The translations under genes were made by a program, and so were the position numbers. From Candidatus Bathyarchaeota archaeon (lineage in GTDB: Archaea; Thermoproteota; Bathyarchaeia; Bathyarchaeales; Bathyarchaeaceae): DNA of 6,363 nucleotides. The notes below the pieces were generated by a model. That model saw only the letters and a list, made by a program, of their open reading frames with translations. It was not told the origin of the DNA and did no database searches. Location of the stretch: assembly GCA_030669695.1 (NCBI GenBank), contig DAOVDC010000042.1, forward strand, positions 1 to 6,363, read 5' to 3'. Shown piece after piece: positions 1 through 5,622 of this stretch. Position 1 is the stretch's first letter, and each line of letters opens with the position of its first letter.

Positions 1-137
1 CAGAATCTGTATAACTGGGTCCTACTTATTCCAGATTCGTTTGCAATGTCTTTTTTTGTGTAGTCCCAGAATCTGTTTTCTAGAAAGAAATCTAAGACTT
101 TCGTGAAAGCATTGTTACCGAACAAATCTTCCAGCAC
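1..137 (-). CDS. HTH (winged-helix) transcriptional regulator, N-terminal part only
   Basis: This frame stays open for 45 codons from a GTG at 137 and runs off the left edge, so only the N-terminus is present. It reads VLEDLFGNNAFTKVLDFFLE at the start, then a segment DYTKKDIANESGISRTQLYR (residues 25-44). The second segment looks like a helix-turn-helix: the ALxxxxGIS-type turn with a recognition helix SRTQLYR. Archaeal small winged-helix regulators commonly begin with this LFGNNxxxKVLDFLLEN style of first helix, so a DNA-binding regulator is likely; its target is unknown. A TGA lies directly upstream in frame, which fixes the start at the GTG. A GGGTG stretch (144-148) sits 6 nt before it, and a TATA-like GTATAC (160-165) lies about 25 nt upstream, which would also allow a nearly leaderless transcript. 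It is divergent from the small gene at 311. Confidence 0.72.
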   Translation of the reverse strand, partial: MLEDLFGNNAFTKVLDFFLENRFWDYTKKDIANESGISRTQLYRF

Positions 138-310
138 TCATTGCACCCTTCCTTTACTAGTATACAAACGTCTACTAACGGATACATAAGTGTTTACACT
201 CAACGACAACTTTTTAATACACTTAACGTAACATATTGTAGTCATTTAGGGTACGATTCAAGAGATCATATTAATTTGTATGAAATGTATAGTAGGATAC
301 GGCGATCACA

Positions 311-586
311 TTGGAAGAGGAAGCCTTTGTCAAACATAAGTTTAGAATTCTGTGGAAACTTCATCATCACCACTATTGGGGCAAAAGACACACCCCCATT
401 GAAAATGTTCCCAAAGGTCTTCCCCCTCACGAATATGGAATCTGCCAAACCGTAGTCAAGGAGTTAATCAAGATGGGATGGATAGGAAAGAAGAAGACTG
501 GTCACGGCACAGATGTTTTTCTCAACCCTAAATTTTCAAAGGAAATAAAACGATTCATTGAAAAATACTCCAGAATCCTACAATGA
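311..586 (+). CDS. small archaeal hypothetical protein, probable winged-helix-like domain
   Basis: This is a 91-residue basic protein starting at TTG. A TAG lies six codons upstream and no ATG or GTG intervenes, so TTG 311 is the only standard N-terminal start; no clear SD precedes it, and TATA-like AT-rich sequence around 283-290 would fit a leaderless message. The core, GKRHTPIENVPKGLPPHEYG (residues 24-43), is followed by a helix KELIKMGW and a turn KKTGHGTDVFLNP. I associate this order, with its HT..N..KG.P motif, the helix, then a K.TGYG...LNP hairpin, with small uncharacterised archaeal proteins that look like a winged helix, where the LNP hairpin would be the wing. That family link is from memory. 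A run of four His at 18-21 is unusual. It lies divergent from the HTH gene and upstream of srp54 on the same strand. Function is unknown; nucleic-acid binding is inferred. Confidence 0.6.
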   Translation: MEEEAFVKHKFRILWKLHHHHYWGKRHTPIENVPKGLPPHEYGICQTVVKELIKMGWIGKKKTGHGTDVFLNPKFSKEIKRFIEKYSRILQ

Positions 587-740
587 CCTCTTTCTAGAAA
601 AAACCGAAGAATTGTATTTGATGATGAAAGTTTTTGGAAACGGAAAAGAGGAGTTGTGTCGCTAAGTGGAAAGGGATAACAAACAAATAAGACGCTTCGT
701 TAAAAGACACAATGAACAAATGAATGTAGCACGAGAATAA

Positions 741-745
741 AGGAG
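741..745 (+). promoter_or_regulatory. Shine-Dalgarno AGGAG before srp54
   Basis: AGGAG lies 14 nt before the srp54 ATG at 760, which is longer than usual. A nearer ATG at 749 is out of frame and reaches a stop after 17 codons. The family N-terminus (MALQTLGKGL) supports 760 as the true start. A weak TTAAAAG at 700-706 is the only TATA-like candidate at a plausible distance, and it is not convincing. Confidence 0.4.
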
Positions 746-759
746 ACAATGAATAAACG

Positions 760-2085
760 ATGGCACTCCAAACGCTGGGAAAAGGCCTATACAGTGCGTT
801 AAAGAAGATTTTCCGAGCTCCTATCGTGGATGAGGCTACTGTAAAGGAGTTGGTCCGCGACCTTCAACGGGCATTACTCCAAGCGGATGTTAACGTGAAG
901 CTTGTTCTTGAAATCTCGAAACGAATAGAAGACAGAGCTTTAGGAGAAAAACTTCCACCAGGGGTGCCCAGACGAGAACACGTAATAAAAGTGGTCTACG
1001 AAGAACTTACACGCTTCCTAGGCGAAAAAACCGCTCAACTGAAGATAAAGACTGGAAAAAGAAACACCCTCATGCTTGTGGGAATACAAGGCTCAGGCAA
1101 AACCACGGCTGCGGCAAAACTTGCGAGATACTTCCAAAAAAGAGGACTAAAAACAGCACTCGTCTGCACAGACACCTACAGACCAGGCGCACTCGCACAA
1201 CTAGAACAACTAGCCAAACGCATAAACGTTCCCGTCTACGGAGACTCGAAAACAAAAAATTCCGTCACAGTTGCCCGGGACGGACTAAAACAATTTCCCA
1301 AATACGACGTAATCCTCATCGACACCGCTGGACGACACAAAGACGAGACAAGCCTGATCAAAGAAATGAAAGAAATGGAAAAAGCAGTCAAACCCACAGA
1401 AGTGATCTTAGTAGTCGACGGCACCATAGGTCAACAAGCAGCAATACAAGCAAAGGCATTCCATGAAGCCACACCAATCGGATCAATTTTAGTTGCAAAA
1501 CTAGACGGCTCCGCGAGAGGAGGAGGCGCACTCTCAGCCGTCGCAGCAATAGGAGCACCCATAAAATTCATCGGCACAGGCGAAAAAATCAACGACATAG
1601 AATCCTTTGTCCCATCACGATTCGTAGGCAGACTGTTAGGCATGGGCGACCTCCAAACACTCATCGAAAAAGTGCGCGAGGCAGAGATAAAGGCTCCAGA
1701 GAAGAAGATGCGAGCGTTTCTGAGCGGAAGATTCACTCTCACGGACATGTACGAACAATTCGAATCCATGAAAAGCATGGGACCACTTCGACATCTTCTG
1801 AAGATGATTCCCGGTTTTTCTTACGACATACCCGAAGACCAAATGGACATCGCTGAAGACCGCCTAAAAAGATGGAAGGTAATCATCGAATCAATGACGC
1901 CAACTGAGAGGGAAAAACCAAAAATCTTCAATGCATCCAGAATACGACGCGTAGCCCGAGGGGCAGGCGCCACCGATAAAGAAGTGAAAGAACTTCTTAA
2001 ACAACACTCAATGATGAGAAAGATGATGAAAACATTGAGAAGGAAGAAGCTTCCATTTTTTGGAAAAAAACTCAGGATGCCGTAA
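760..2085 (+). CDS. srp54: Signal recognition particle 54 kDa protein (SRP54/Ffh GTPase)
   Basis: SRP54 binds signal sequences emerging from the ribosome together with 7S RNA, then docks with FtsY at the membrane and hydrolyses GTP. All three domains are present in 441 residues, the normal archaeal length. The N domain is about 1-100, with ALLQADVNVKLVLEISKRI at 38-56. The G domain has the P-loop GIQGSGKTT (108-116), DTYRPGA (138-144), DTAGR (188-192), AKLDG (246-250) followed by GGGALS (254-259), and GTGEKINDIESF (272-283). The methionine-rich M domain starts near 295 and includes SMGPLRHLLKMIPGF (339-353) and the RNA-binding region SRIRRVARGAG (393-403), then MMRKMMK (418-424). No key residue is missing. 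It ends in tandem in-frame stops TAA TAA. It heads the plus-strand cluster, with an 82-nt gap before the conservative pus10 start. Identification is secure. Confidence 0.98.
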   Translation: MALQTLGKGLYSALKKIFRAPIVDEATVKELVRDLQRALLQADVNVKLVLEISKRIEDRALGEKLPPGVPRREHVIKVVYEELTRFLGEKTAQLKIKTGKRNTLMLVGIQGSGKTTAAAKLARYFQKRGLKTALVCTDTYRPGALAQLEQLAKRINVPVYGDSKTKNSVTVARDGLKQFPKYDVILIDTAGRHKDETSLIKEMKEMEKAVKPTEVILVVDGTIGQQAAIQAKAFHEATPIGSILVAKLDGSARGGGALSAVAAIGAPIKFIGTGEKINDIESFVPSRFVGRLLGMGDLQTLIEKVREAEIKAPEKKMRAFLSGRFTLTDMYEQFESMKSMGPLRHLLKMIPGFSYDIPEDQMDIAEDRLKRWKVIIESMTPTEREKPKIFNASRIRRVARGAGATDKEVKELLKQHSMMRKMMKTLRRKKLPFFGKKLRMP

Positions 2086-2125
2086 TAAAAAACATCTAAA
2101 AACACTGTGGCACGTTCAAGTAAAA

Positions 2126-2130
2126 GGAGG
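2126..2130 (+). promoter_or_regulatory. strong Shine-Dalgarno GGAGG upstream of pus10, start not matching
   Basis: GGAGG sits immediately before an out-of-frame ATG (2131), which gives only a seven-codon frame ending in TGA at 2152-2154. The reading frame of Pus10 has a TTC codon at 2138, where a start with 7-nt spacing would be expected. The site therefore decides little as the sequence stands, but it suggests that translation of pus10 is meant to begin close to here. Confidence 0.5.
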
Positions 2131-2167
2131 ATGGTTCTTCACGGAGATACTTGAAAGGGCGCGAAAA

Positions 2168-3469
2168 ATGCTTGAGAAACATCCCCTCTGCAACCATTGC
2201 TTAGGGAGACAATTCGCTCTCCTAGGCTACGGAGTAGACAACAAAAAACGAGGTGAAACCCTCAAGCTAATGTTAACCATGAAAGGCCATCAATTAGCAC
2301 TCCTAAGGGAAAAAGCAGGAGTCTCGCTCCTCAAAACAATGGCAACAAATGGATCCTTCGATATGGCTGCCGAAATATTAAGAAAAACGAAAAAACGGGC
2401 CGGAAAAAGACGGGAATGTCATCTCTGTGAGGGCCAATTTAAACTCTTACAAGAACTAGTAGACAGTTCAGTGGAAAAATTGCAAGACTACGAGTATGAC
2501 ACATTCTTGGTCGGCATAGAACTACCAACCAAAGTGGAGGAAAGGGAAGACGAGTTTAAGGCTGAGTTTGCAGTGAAACACGGAGAAAGCATGCGGAACG
2601 AATTTAGCCGTAACATCGGCAAGAAACTCTCAGAAATCACACAAAAAACAGCAGAATACGCAAAGCCAGAAGTTGTAGTCCTCGTCAACCCCTTCACCAA
2701 ACAAGTCACACTCCAAGTAAACCCACTGTATATCATGGGTAAATACAAAAAACTGATCCGAGGAATACCGCAGTCAAAATGGCTTTGCTCTGAATGCAGA
2801 GGAAAAGGGTGCCCACGATGCAACGGGACAGGAAAAACGTACTCAGAATCGGTCGAAGAAATCATCGCAGGACCAACATTACAAAAAACCTGTGGAGAAG
2901 AGACCGCATTCCATGCGGCTGGGCGAGAAGACGTCGACGCTCGCATGCTGGGATCTGGAAGACCGTTCATTATAGAAGTCAAAAAGCCCAAAAAACGATT
3001 TATAAACTTACAAAATCTTGCACGAACAATCAATAAACAGGCAGAGGGCAAAGTGAAAGTTCTGAATCTGTGCGTCGCTGATAGAGATATGGTTAGAAAA
3101 TTAAAGAAAGCGGAGGCAGCACAAAAAATCTACAAGGTAATCGTCGAGTTTGACAGAAACATTTCTGATGACGAGTTAGAAGCCCTAGAGAAAACGCTTA
3201 CCAGTTTGGTTGTTCATCAGCAAACTCCTTTACGTGTCCTGCACAGAAGAGCAGACCGCGTCCGAGAAAAGTACATATATACGACGAAAATAAAGAGGTT
3301 AGAGCCTAGCCGTGTGGAATTGAGAATCCGTTGTCAAGGAGGACTTTACATTAAAGAATTAATAACAGGCGACGAAGGTCGAACCGACCCCAACGTCACT
3401 AAGATTGTTAACGCTAAGGCTAAACCTCTCGAGTTAGACGTTTTAAACGTCGTTATGGAGGGATCTTGA
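2168..3469 (+). CDS. pus10: tRNA pseudouridine synthase Pus10 (Psi54/Psi55)
   Basis: Archaeal Pus10 isomerises uridine to pseudouridine at tRNA T-loop positions 54 and 55. From ATG 2168 the protein has 433 residues. Zinc-type cysteines lie at PLCNHCLGRQF (C8, C11) and ECHLCEGQF (C84, C87), the N-terminal accessory domain signature. A second cluster CSECRGKGCPRC (207-218) is followed by NGTGK and SVEEIIAGP, as in archaeal members. The catalytic domain holds AGREDVDARMLGSGRPF (251-267), whose GREDVD segment carries the expected catalytic aspartate, and the conserved C-terminal LYIKELITGDEGRT (393-406). The frame is open upstream to TTG 2060 inside srp54, but residues encoded before about 2138 do not look like the family. 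Homologues usually have some 10 residues before this Met, here EILERARK-like sequence (2144-2167) that lacks a start codon. The stop overlaps nothing of rpl21e when ATG 3472 is used. Function is secure; the start is not. Confidence 0.94.
   Translation: MLEKHPLCNHCLGRQFALLGYGVDNKKRGETLKLMLTMKGHQLALLREKAGVSLLKTMATNGSFDMAAEILRKTKKRAGKRRECHLCEGQFKLLQELVDSSVEKLQDYEYDTFLVGIELPTKVEEREDEFKAEFAVKHGESMRNEFSRNIGKKLSEITQKTAEYAKPEVVVLVNPFTKQVTLQVNPLYIMGKYKKLIRGIPQSKWLCSECRGKGCPRCNGTGKTYSESVEEIIAGPTLQKTCGEETAFHAAGREDVDARMLGSGRPFIIEVKKPKKRFINLQNLARTINKQAEGKVKVLNLCVADRDMVRKLKKAEAAQKIYKVIVEFDRNISDDELEALEKTLTSLVVHQQTPLRVLHRRADRVREKYIYTTKIKRLEPSRVELRIRCQGGLYIKELITGDEGRTDPNVTKIVNAKAKPLELDVLNVVMEGS
3457..3465 (+). 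promoter_or_regulatory. Shine-Dalgarno GGAGGGATC for rpl21e
   Basis: GGAGGGATC closely matches the archaeal consensus GGAGGTGATC and lies inside the last codons of pus10. It favours ATG 3472 over the in-frame TTG at 3466, which would be only a few bases from GGAGG and adds two residues absent from the usual L21e N-terminus. Confidence 0.7.
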
Positions 3470-3471
3470 AA

Positions 3472-3771
3472 ATGGGAAGAAAAGCGAAAGGATATCGCAG
3501 GAAAACTCGTTCCCTTTTAAGGAGAAAGCCTCGAGAACGAGGAAAAACGGGTCTTAGTAAAATACTTTATGAGTATAAGCCGGGAGAGAAAGTAGTAGTC
3601 AAGCTTGATCCAAGCGTTCATAAGGGTATGCCTCATCGAAGATTCCATGGAAGAATAGGCGTCATAGCTGATAAGAAAGGCAGAGCCTACATCGTAAACG
3701 TCACGCAGGGAAAAGCGGTGAAAGAGATAATTGTGCGCCCAGAACATCTAAAACCTCATGTAGGAGGATGA
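3472..3771 (+). CDS. rpl21e: 50S ribosomal protein L21e
   Basis: This 99-residue basic protein is a structural component of the archaeal large ribosomal subunit, of the type shared with eukaryotes. The N-terminal basic tail GRKAKGYRRKTRSLLRR (2-18) is characteristic. It is followed by the SH3-like barrel with YKPGEKVVVKLDPSVHKGMP (35-54), HRRFHGRIG (55-63), RAYIV and the terminal IIVRPEHLKPH. These are hallmark L21e motifs and length matches the family. It starts two bases after the pus10 stop and its own stop is 3 nt before rpoF, so the three genes are almost certainly cotranscribed. Start choice rests on the SD at 3457-3465. Confidence 0.97.
   Translation: MGRKAKGYRRKTRSLLRRKPRERGKTGLSKILYEYKPGEKVVVKLDPSVHKGMPHRRFHGRIGVIADKKGRAYIVNVTQGKAVKEIIVRPEHLKPHVGG
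3763..3771 (+). promoter_or_regulatory. Shine-Dalgarno GGAGGATGA for rpoF
   Basis: GGAGGATGA overlaps the last codon and stop of rpl21e and stands 7 nt (from GGAGG) before the rpoF ATG. It indicates translational coupling between the two genes. Confidence 0.7.
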
Positions 3772-3774
3772 AAA

Positions 3775-4113
3775 ATGCCTAGAAAAGCAACGAAGAAGCA
3801 TATAGTCACGGTTCCCGAAGTTAAAAAAATGTTAGAATCAATAGGCGAAGAACAGCTTGATCAGTTCCAACGAAGATCCTTGGATTACGCGGCAAAATTC
3901 TCTAAGGTAGATGCTAAAACTGCAGAAAAAATCGTGAAGAAACTTATGGAGCAGTTTGAATTGGAAGAGGAGGAGTCTGTTCAAGTCGTCAACTGTATGC
4001 CTGGAAGCATACAGGAGGTTCGAGTTTTTTTGGCGGGTGGACATAAGATTGTGGAAACCTCTAAGCTAGAAGCAATACTCGCTTTCTTAGATGAATATCG
4101 GAAAAAGGAGTAA
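3775..4113 (+). CDS. rpoF: DNA-directed RNA polymerase subunit F (Rpo4, Rpb4 homologue)
   Basis: Rpo4 pairs with Rpo7 to form the stalk of archaeal RNA polymerase, which helps open promoter DNA and binds the nascent transcript. The 112-residue acidic, helix-rich protein fits the family. It begins with a short strand-like stretch (HIVTVPEVKKMLESIG, 9-24) and has a central LDYAAKFSKVDAKTAEKIVKKL (36-57), the helix-turn-helix core typical of Rpb4-type subunits. The C-terminal HRDC-like segment includes VNCMPGSIQEVRVFLAGG (72-89); the N.(I/M)P....EVR..LA motif is well conserved in archaeal Rpo4. It directly follows rpl21e, the usual archaeal order. It is the last gene of this strand's cluster; the genes often found next in other archaea (DUF655, then KsgA) are not here. 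Identification rests on motif and context together. Confidence 0.93.
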   Translation: MPRKATKKHIVTVPEVKKMLESIGEEQLDQFQRRSLDYAAKFSKVDAKTAEKIVKKLMEQFELEEEESVQVVNCMPGSIQEVRVFLAGGHKIVETSKLEAILAFLDEYRKKE

Positions 4114-4213
4114 GAGTTTCGCAACGGCGTGAAAACTGGTTCGCCGAACAAACCAGAAGTGTATATGACAAGACTCGTTGCGTAAGCTCGAATAAAATTT
4201 TAATCCTTCCTTC
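4114..4213 (+). terminator. probable terminator region of the srp54-rpoF cluster
   Basis: Immediately after the rpoF stop, CGCAACG (4120-4126) pairs with CGTTGCG (4176-4182), and GAG (4114-4116) with CTC (4187-4189). Inside lies CTGGTT (4136-4141) pairing AACCAG (4151-4156) around a 9-nt loop. A T/C-rich stretch follows at 4196-4213. Archaeal termination mainly depends on U-rich tracts rather than hairpins, so the T-rich tail is the more relevant part. The role as terminator is inferred from position. Confidence 0.4.
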
Positions 4214-4215
4214 CT

Positions 4216-4247
4216 CGAACGATTGTTGCGCTCGCTCACTTCGTTCG
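4216..4247. repeat. inverted repeat CGAACGA / TCGTTCG
   Basis: A perfect 7-base inverted repeat (4216-4222 and 4241-4247) encloses an 18-base segment rich in CTCGC. It could act for the minus-strand operon, whose last stop is at 4259-4261, but no T-run follows closely on that strand. Confidence 0.35.
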
Positions 4248-4258
4248 CTTCGCATGCA

Positions 4259-5242
4259 TTATGTTTTCTGTTCCTTGGTTGGAATCGATACGAGTTTGGC
4301 AATCTGCAAGTCCTCGATTGGAATGACACCAAAATCAGAGTCCAGTGAAGTAGGATCAAGTGGAATCCAATCATGTAGATTTTTTCCGTCGTCTAGTTTC
4401 TTCTTTGCGAAAGGTTTTGTGTAGTCAGGAGCCTTTGGAATGTAGACTGCCGAATAGACATGATCTGGAAGACCGTCATTGTTTGCATCTGCGAAAAGTA
4501 ACGCAGATTCGAAGCCGATTGCGAGTAGAAGAGAAGTCAAAAGTATTGCTTGGTCCTCACAATCACCTGAACGTAGTTTTAGTGTTACGTCTGGAGGTTG
4601 AATTTCCTCTATGCCAAATGGGTCATAGACGTATTGAATTTCGTCTCTGACGTACTCGTAGAGCTTTCTTGCCTGTTTAAAATTGCCTGCTTCAAATCGC
4701 CTTCCTAATCGAATTGCTAGTTCTCGAACCCCTTCTACTGTTGGATCTGCTGAGTCAACTATCTTTTTAATGGAACGATTGAGTTCTTCCTTTGGGCCTC
4801 TGAGTCTTTCGTTTCGTATATCTCGTACTACTCGTTTCACAGAACCATGTATTTCCTGTTTCAGAAGTTCATTGAATTGACAAAGCCATGAAGATTCTTG
4901 TTTTTCATGGTTAAAATCAGAGTGTGTCCTAGCAAGTGGAAGAAGCAGTGTTTCTACAACATTGCAGATTCCAAGCGAAAGACATAGACGCCCTAGTTTT
5001 GAGATATTGTCGGTCTCAGTTCCTTCTTTTTTCGAAATTATGAAGTGCTGTAATGCTGTGGAGTCCAGAAGATACGAGAGTTGCTTCAATATGCTGTATT
5101 CACTTGGACCTATGTTCTTCAATAACAGACGACCGCGTATCTCTTTCCTTGCTTTAGTCACAAGGTCAATCGCTTCTTTCAGTTCACCCTTTCCTAACTT
5201 CAGTGTGGCATCGTGTAGCAAACGACTAGGTTCGGTAATCAA
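4259..5242 (-). CDS. intracellular transglutaminase-like (papain-fold) protein
   Basis: This 327-residue protein has no signal peptide or membrane segment, so it should be cytoplasmic. The C-terminal half is a transglutaminase-like domain with an intact triad: Cys228 in SGDCEDQAILL, His261 in DHVYSAVYIP and Asp296 in DWIPLDPTS. Before the Cys, LYEYVRDEIQYVYDPFG (194-210) is the usual lead-in helix. Such archaeal and bacterial domains act mostly as thiol proteases or amide-forming enzymes; which applies here cannot be told. Residues 1-190 are helix-rich and charged (for example GKGELKEAIDLVTKARKEI, 17-35), possibly a helical-repeat partner-binding region. DANNDGLPD (252-260) just before the catalytic His resembles a calcium-binding DxNxDGxxD loop. 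The start is TTG, with GGAGG exactly 5 nt upstream; an ATG at 5246 is out of frame. It is the last gene of a three-gene operon, 20 nt after the zinc-ribbon gene. Confidence 0.85.
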   Translation of the reverse strand: MITEPSRLLHDATLKLGKGELKEAIDLVTKARKEIRGRLLLKNIGPSEYSILKQLSYLLDSTALQHFIISKKEGTETDNISKLGRLCLSLGICNVVETLLLPLARTHSDFNHEKQESSWLCQFNELLKQEIHGSVKRVVRDIRNERLRGPKEELNRSIKKIVDSADPTVEGVRELAIRLGRRFEAGNFKQARKLYEYVRDEIQYVYDPFGIEEIQPPDVTLKLRSGDCEDQAILLTSLLLAIGFESALLFADANNDGLPDHVYSAVYIPKAPDYTKPFAKKKLDDGKNLHDWIPLDPTSLDSDFGVIPIEDLQIAKLVSIPTKEQKT

Positions 5243-5247
5243 TCATT

Positions 5248-5252
5248 CCTCC
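5248..5252 (-). promoter_or_regulatory. Shine-Dalgarno GGAGG selecting a TTG start
   Basis: On the minus strand GGAGG is followed by five bases and then the TTG at 5242. The nearby ATG (5246-5244) is only one base from GGAGG and gives six codons before TAG, so the SD spacing decides for the TTG. Confidence 0.7.
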
Positions 5253-5262
5253 TATGCTCACA

Positions 5263-5622
5263 TTACTCGCTTGTCATGAATTCCTGAATCCATTTCTCTA
5301 CACGGGACTTTAAGCGTCCAGAACCTTCCACTGATCCGTCTGGCTTGATCAGTACTTCATGAGACCCCAACTTCAAGATCCCACTGGTCGAATCAAAAGT
5401 CTTTATCCCTTTCATTACAAGAAATCTTTCAAATTCGCTGATATCGAAAATCTTCTGCGGGGGCGCTCTCTCTTCTTCATAGACTACCTTTCTGATCGTG
5501 TGTGCTTGGGTTTCAGCACTAACTCTTATTGCACAACCACAGTTCTCGCAAGTCACAAATTTAGAATATGGCGAAATACTGCCTCTGTAGGGAGCTCCAC
5601 AGTGTTCGCATCTAATGCTCAA
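5263..5622 (-). CDS. small zinc-ribbon protein of unknown function
   Basis: From TTG 5622 the product has 119 residues. An N-terminal zinc ribbon is clear: CEHC (5-8) and CENCGC (25-30), with sixteen residues between the pairs, like the metal sites of archaeal zinc-ribbon proteins. After a polar linker (about 31-55, VYEEERAPPQ) comes a small mixed domain: ISEFERFLVMKGIKTFD (61-77), then GILKLGSHEVLIKPDGSVEG (81-100) that looks like a beta hairpin, and a terminal helix SRVEKWIQEFM. I do not recognise this domain. The start TTG overlaps the stop of the preceding gene (TTGA), and GGAG lies 7 nt upstream, so translation is coupled. A longer frame from TTG 5664 would run through the preceding gene's 3' end and is less likely. 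It may serve as adaptor for its operon partners; that is inference. Confidence 0.75.
   Translation of the reverse strand: MSIRCEHCGAPYRGSISPYSKFVTCENCGCAIRVSAETQAHTIRKVVYEEERAPPQKIFDISEFERFLVMKGIKTFDSTSGILKLGSHEVLIKPDGSVEGSGRLKSRVEKWIQEFMTSE

Larger units (their letters stand above)
4114..4258. other. convergent intergenic region with nested inverted repeats
   Basis: No gene is visible in these 145 bases between the convergent ends of rpoF and the transglutaminase-like gene. The left half forms nested inverted repeats (4114-4189) and is followed by AATAAAATTTTAATCC and pyrimidine-rich CCTTCCTTCC (4190-4213). The right half (4214-4258) is a patch of short CGAACGA / CTCGC / TTCGC repeats. Confidence 0.6.

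Noticed and set aside
1..76. Direct repeat CAGAATCTGT at 1-10 and 67-76
   Set aside because: Both copies lie in the same frame of the HTH gene and encode RFW-type residues; this is short enough to be chance in coding sequence, and no array follows.
141..455. 104-codon plus-strand frame starting at TTG
   Set aside because: It overlaps the better-supported gene at 311 in another frame, has no family-like motif, and begins opposite the start region of the divergent HTH gene.
2060..2167. N-terminal extension of Pus10 from TTG 2060
   Set aside because: The first residues derive from the srp54 3' end in another frame, no SD precedes the TTG, and the family does not carry such an extension.
2488..3051. 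187-codon minus-strand frame inside pus10
   Set aside because: It is fully antisense to conserved Pus10 motifs and its Ser/Phe-rich composition is typical of a shadow frame.
4360..5279. Several plus-strand frames opposite the transglutaminase-like gene
   Set aside because: They are antisense to a gene with an intact catalytic triad and a matching SD, and have Ser/Arg-rich shadow composition.
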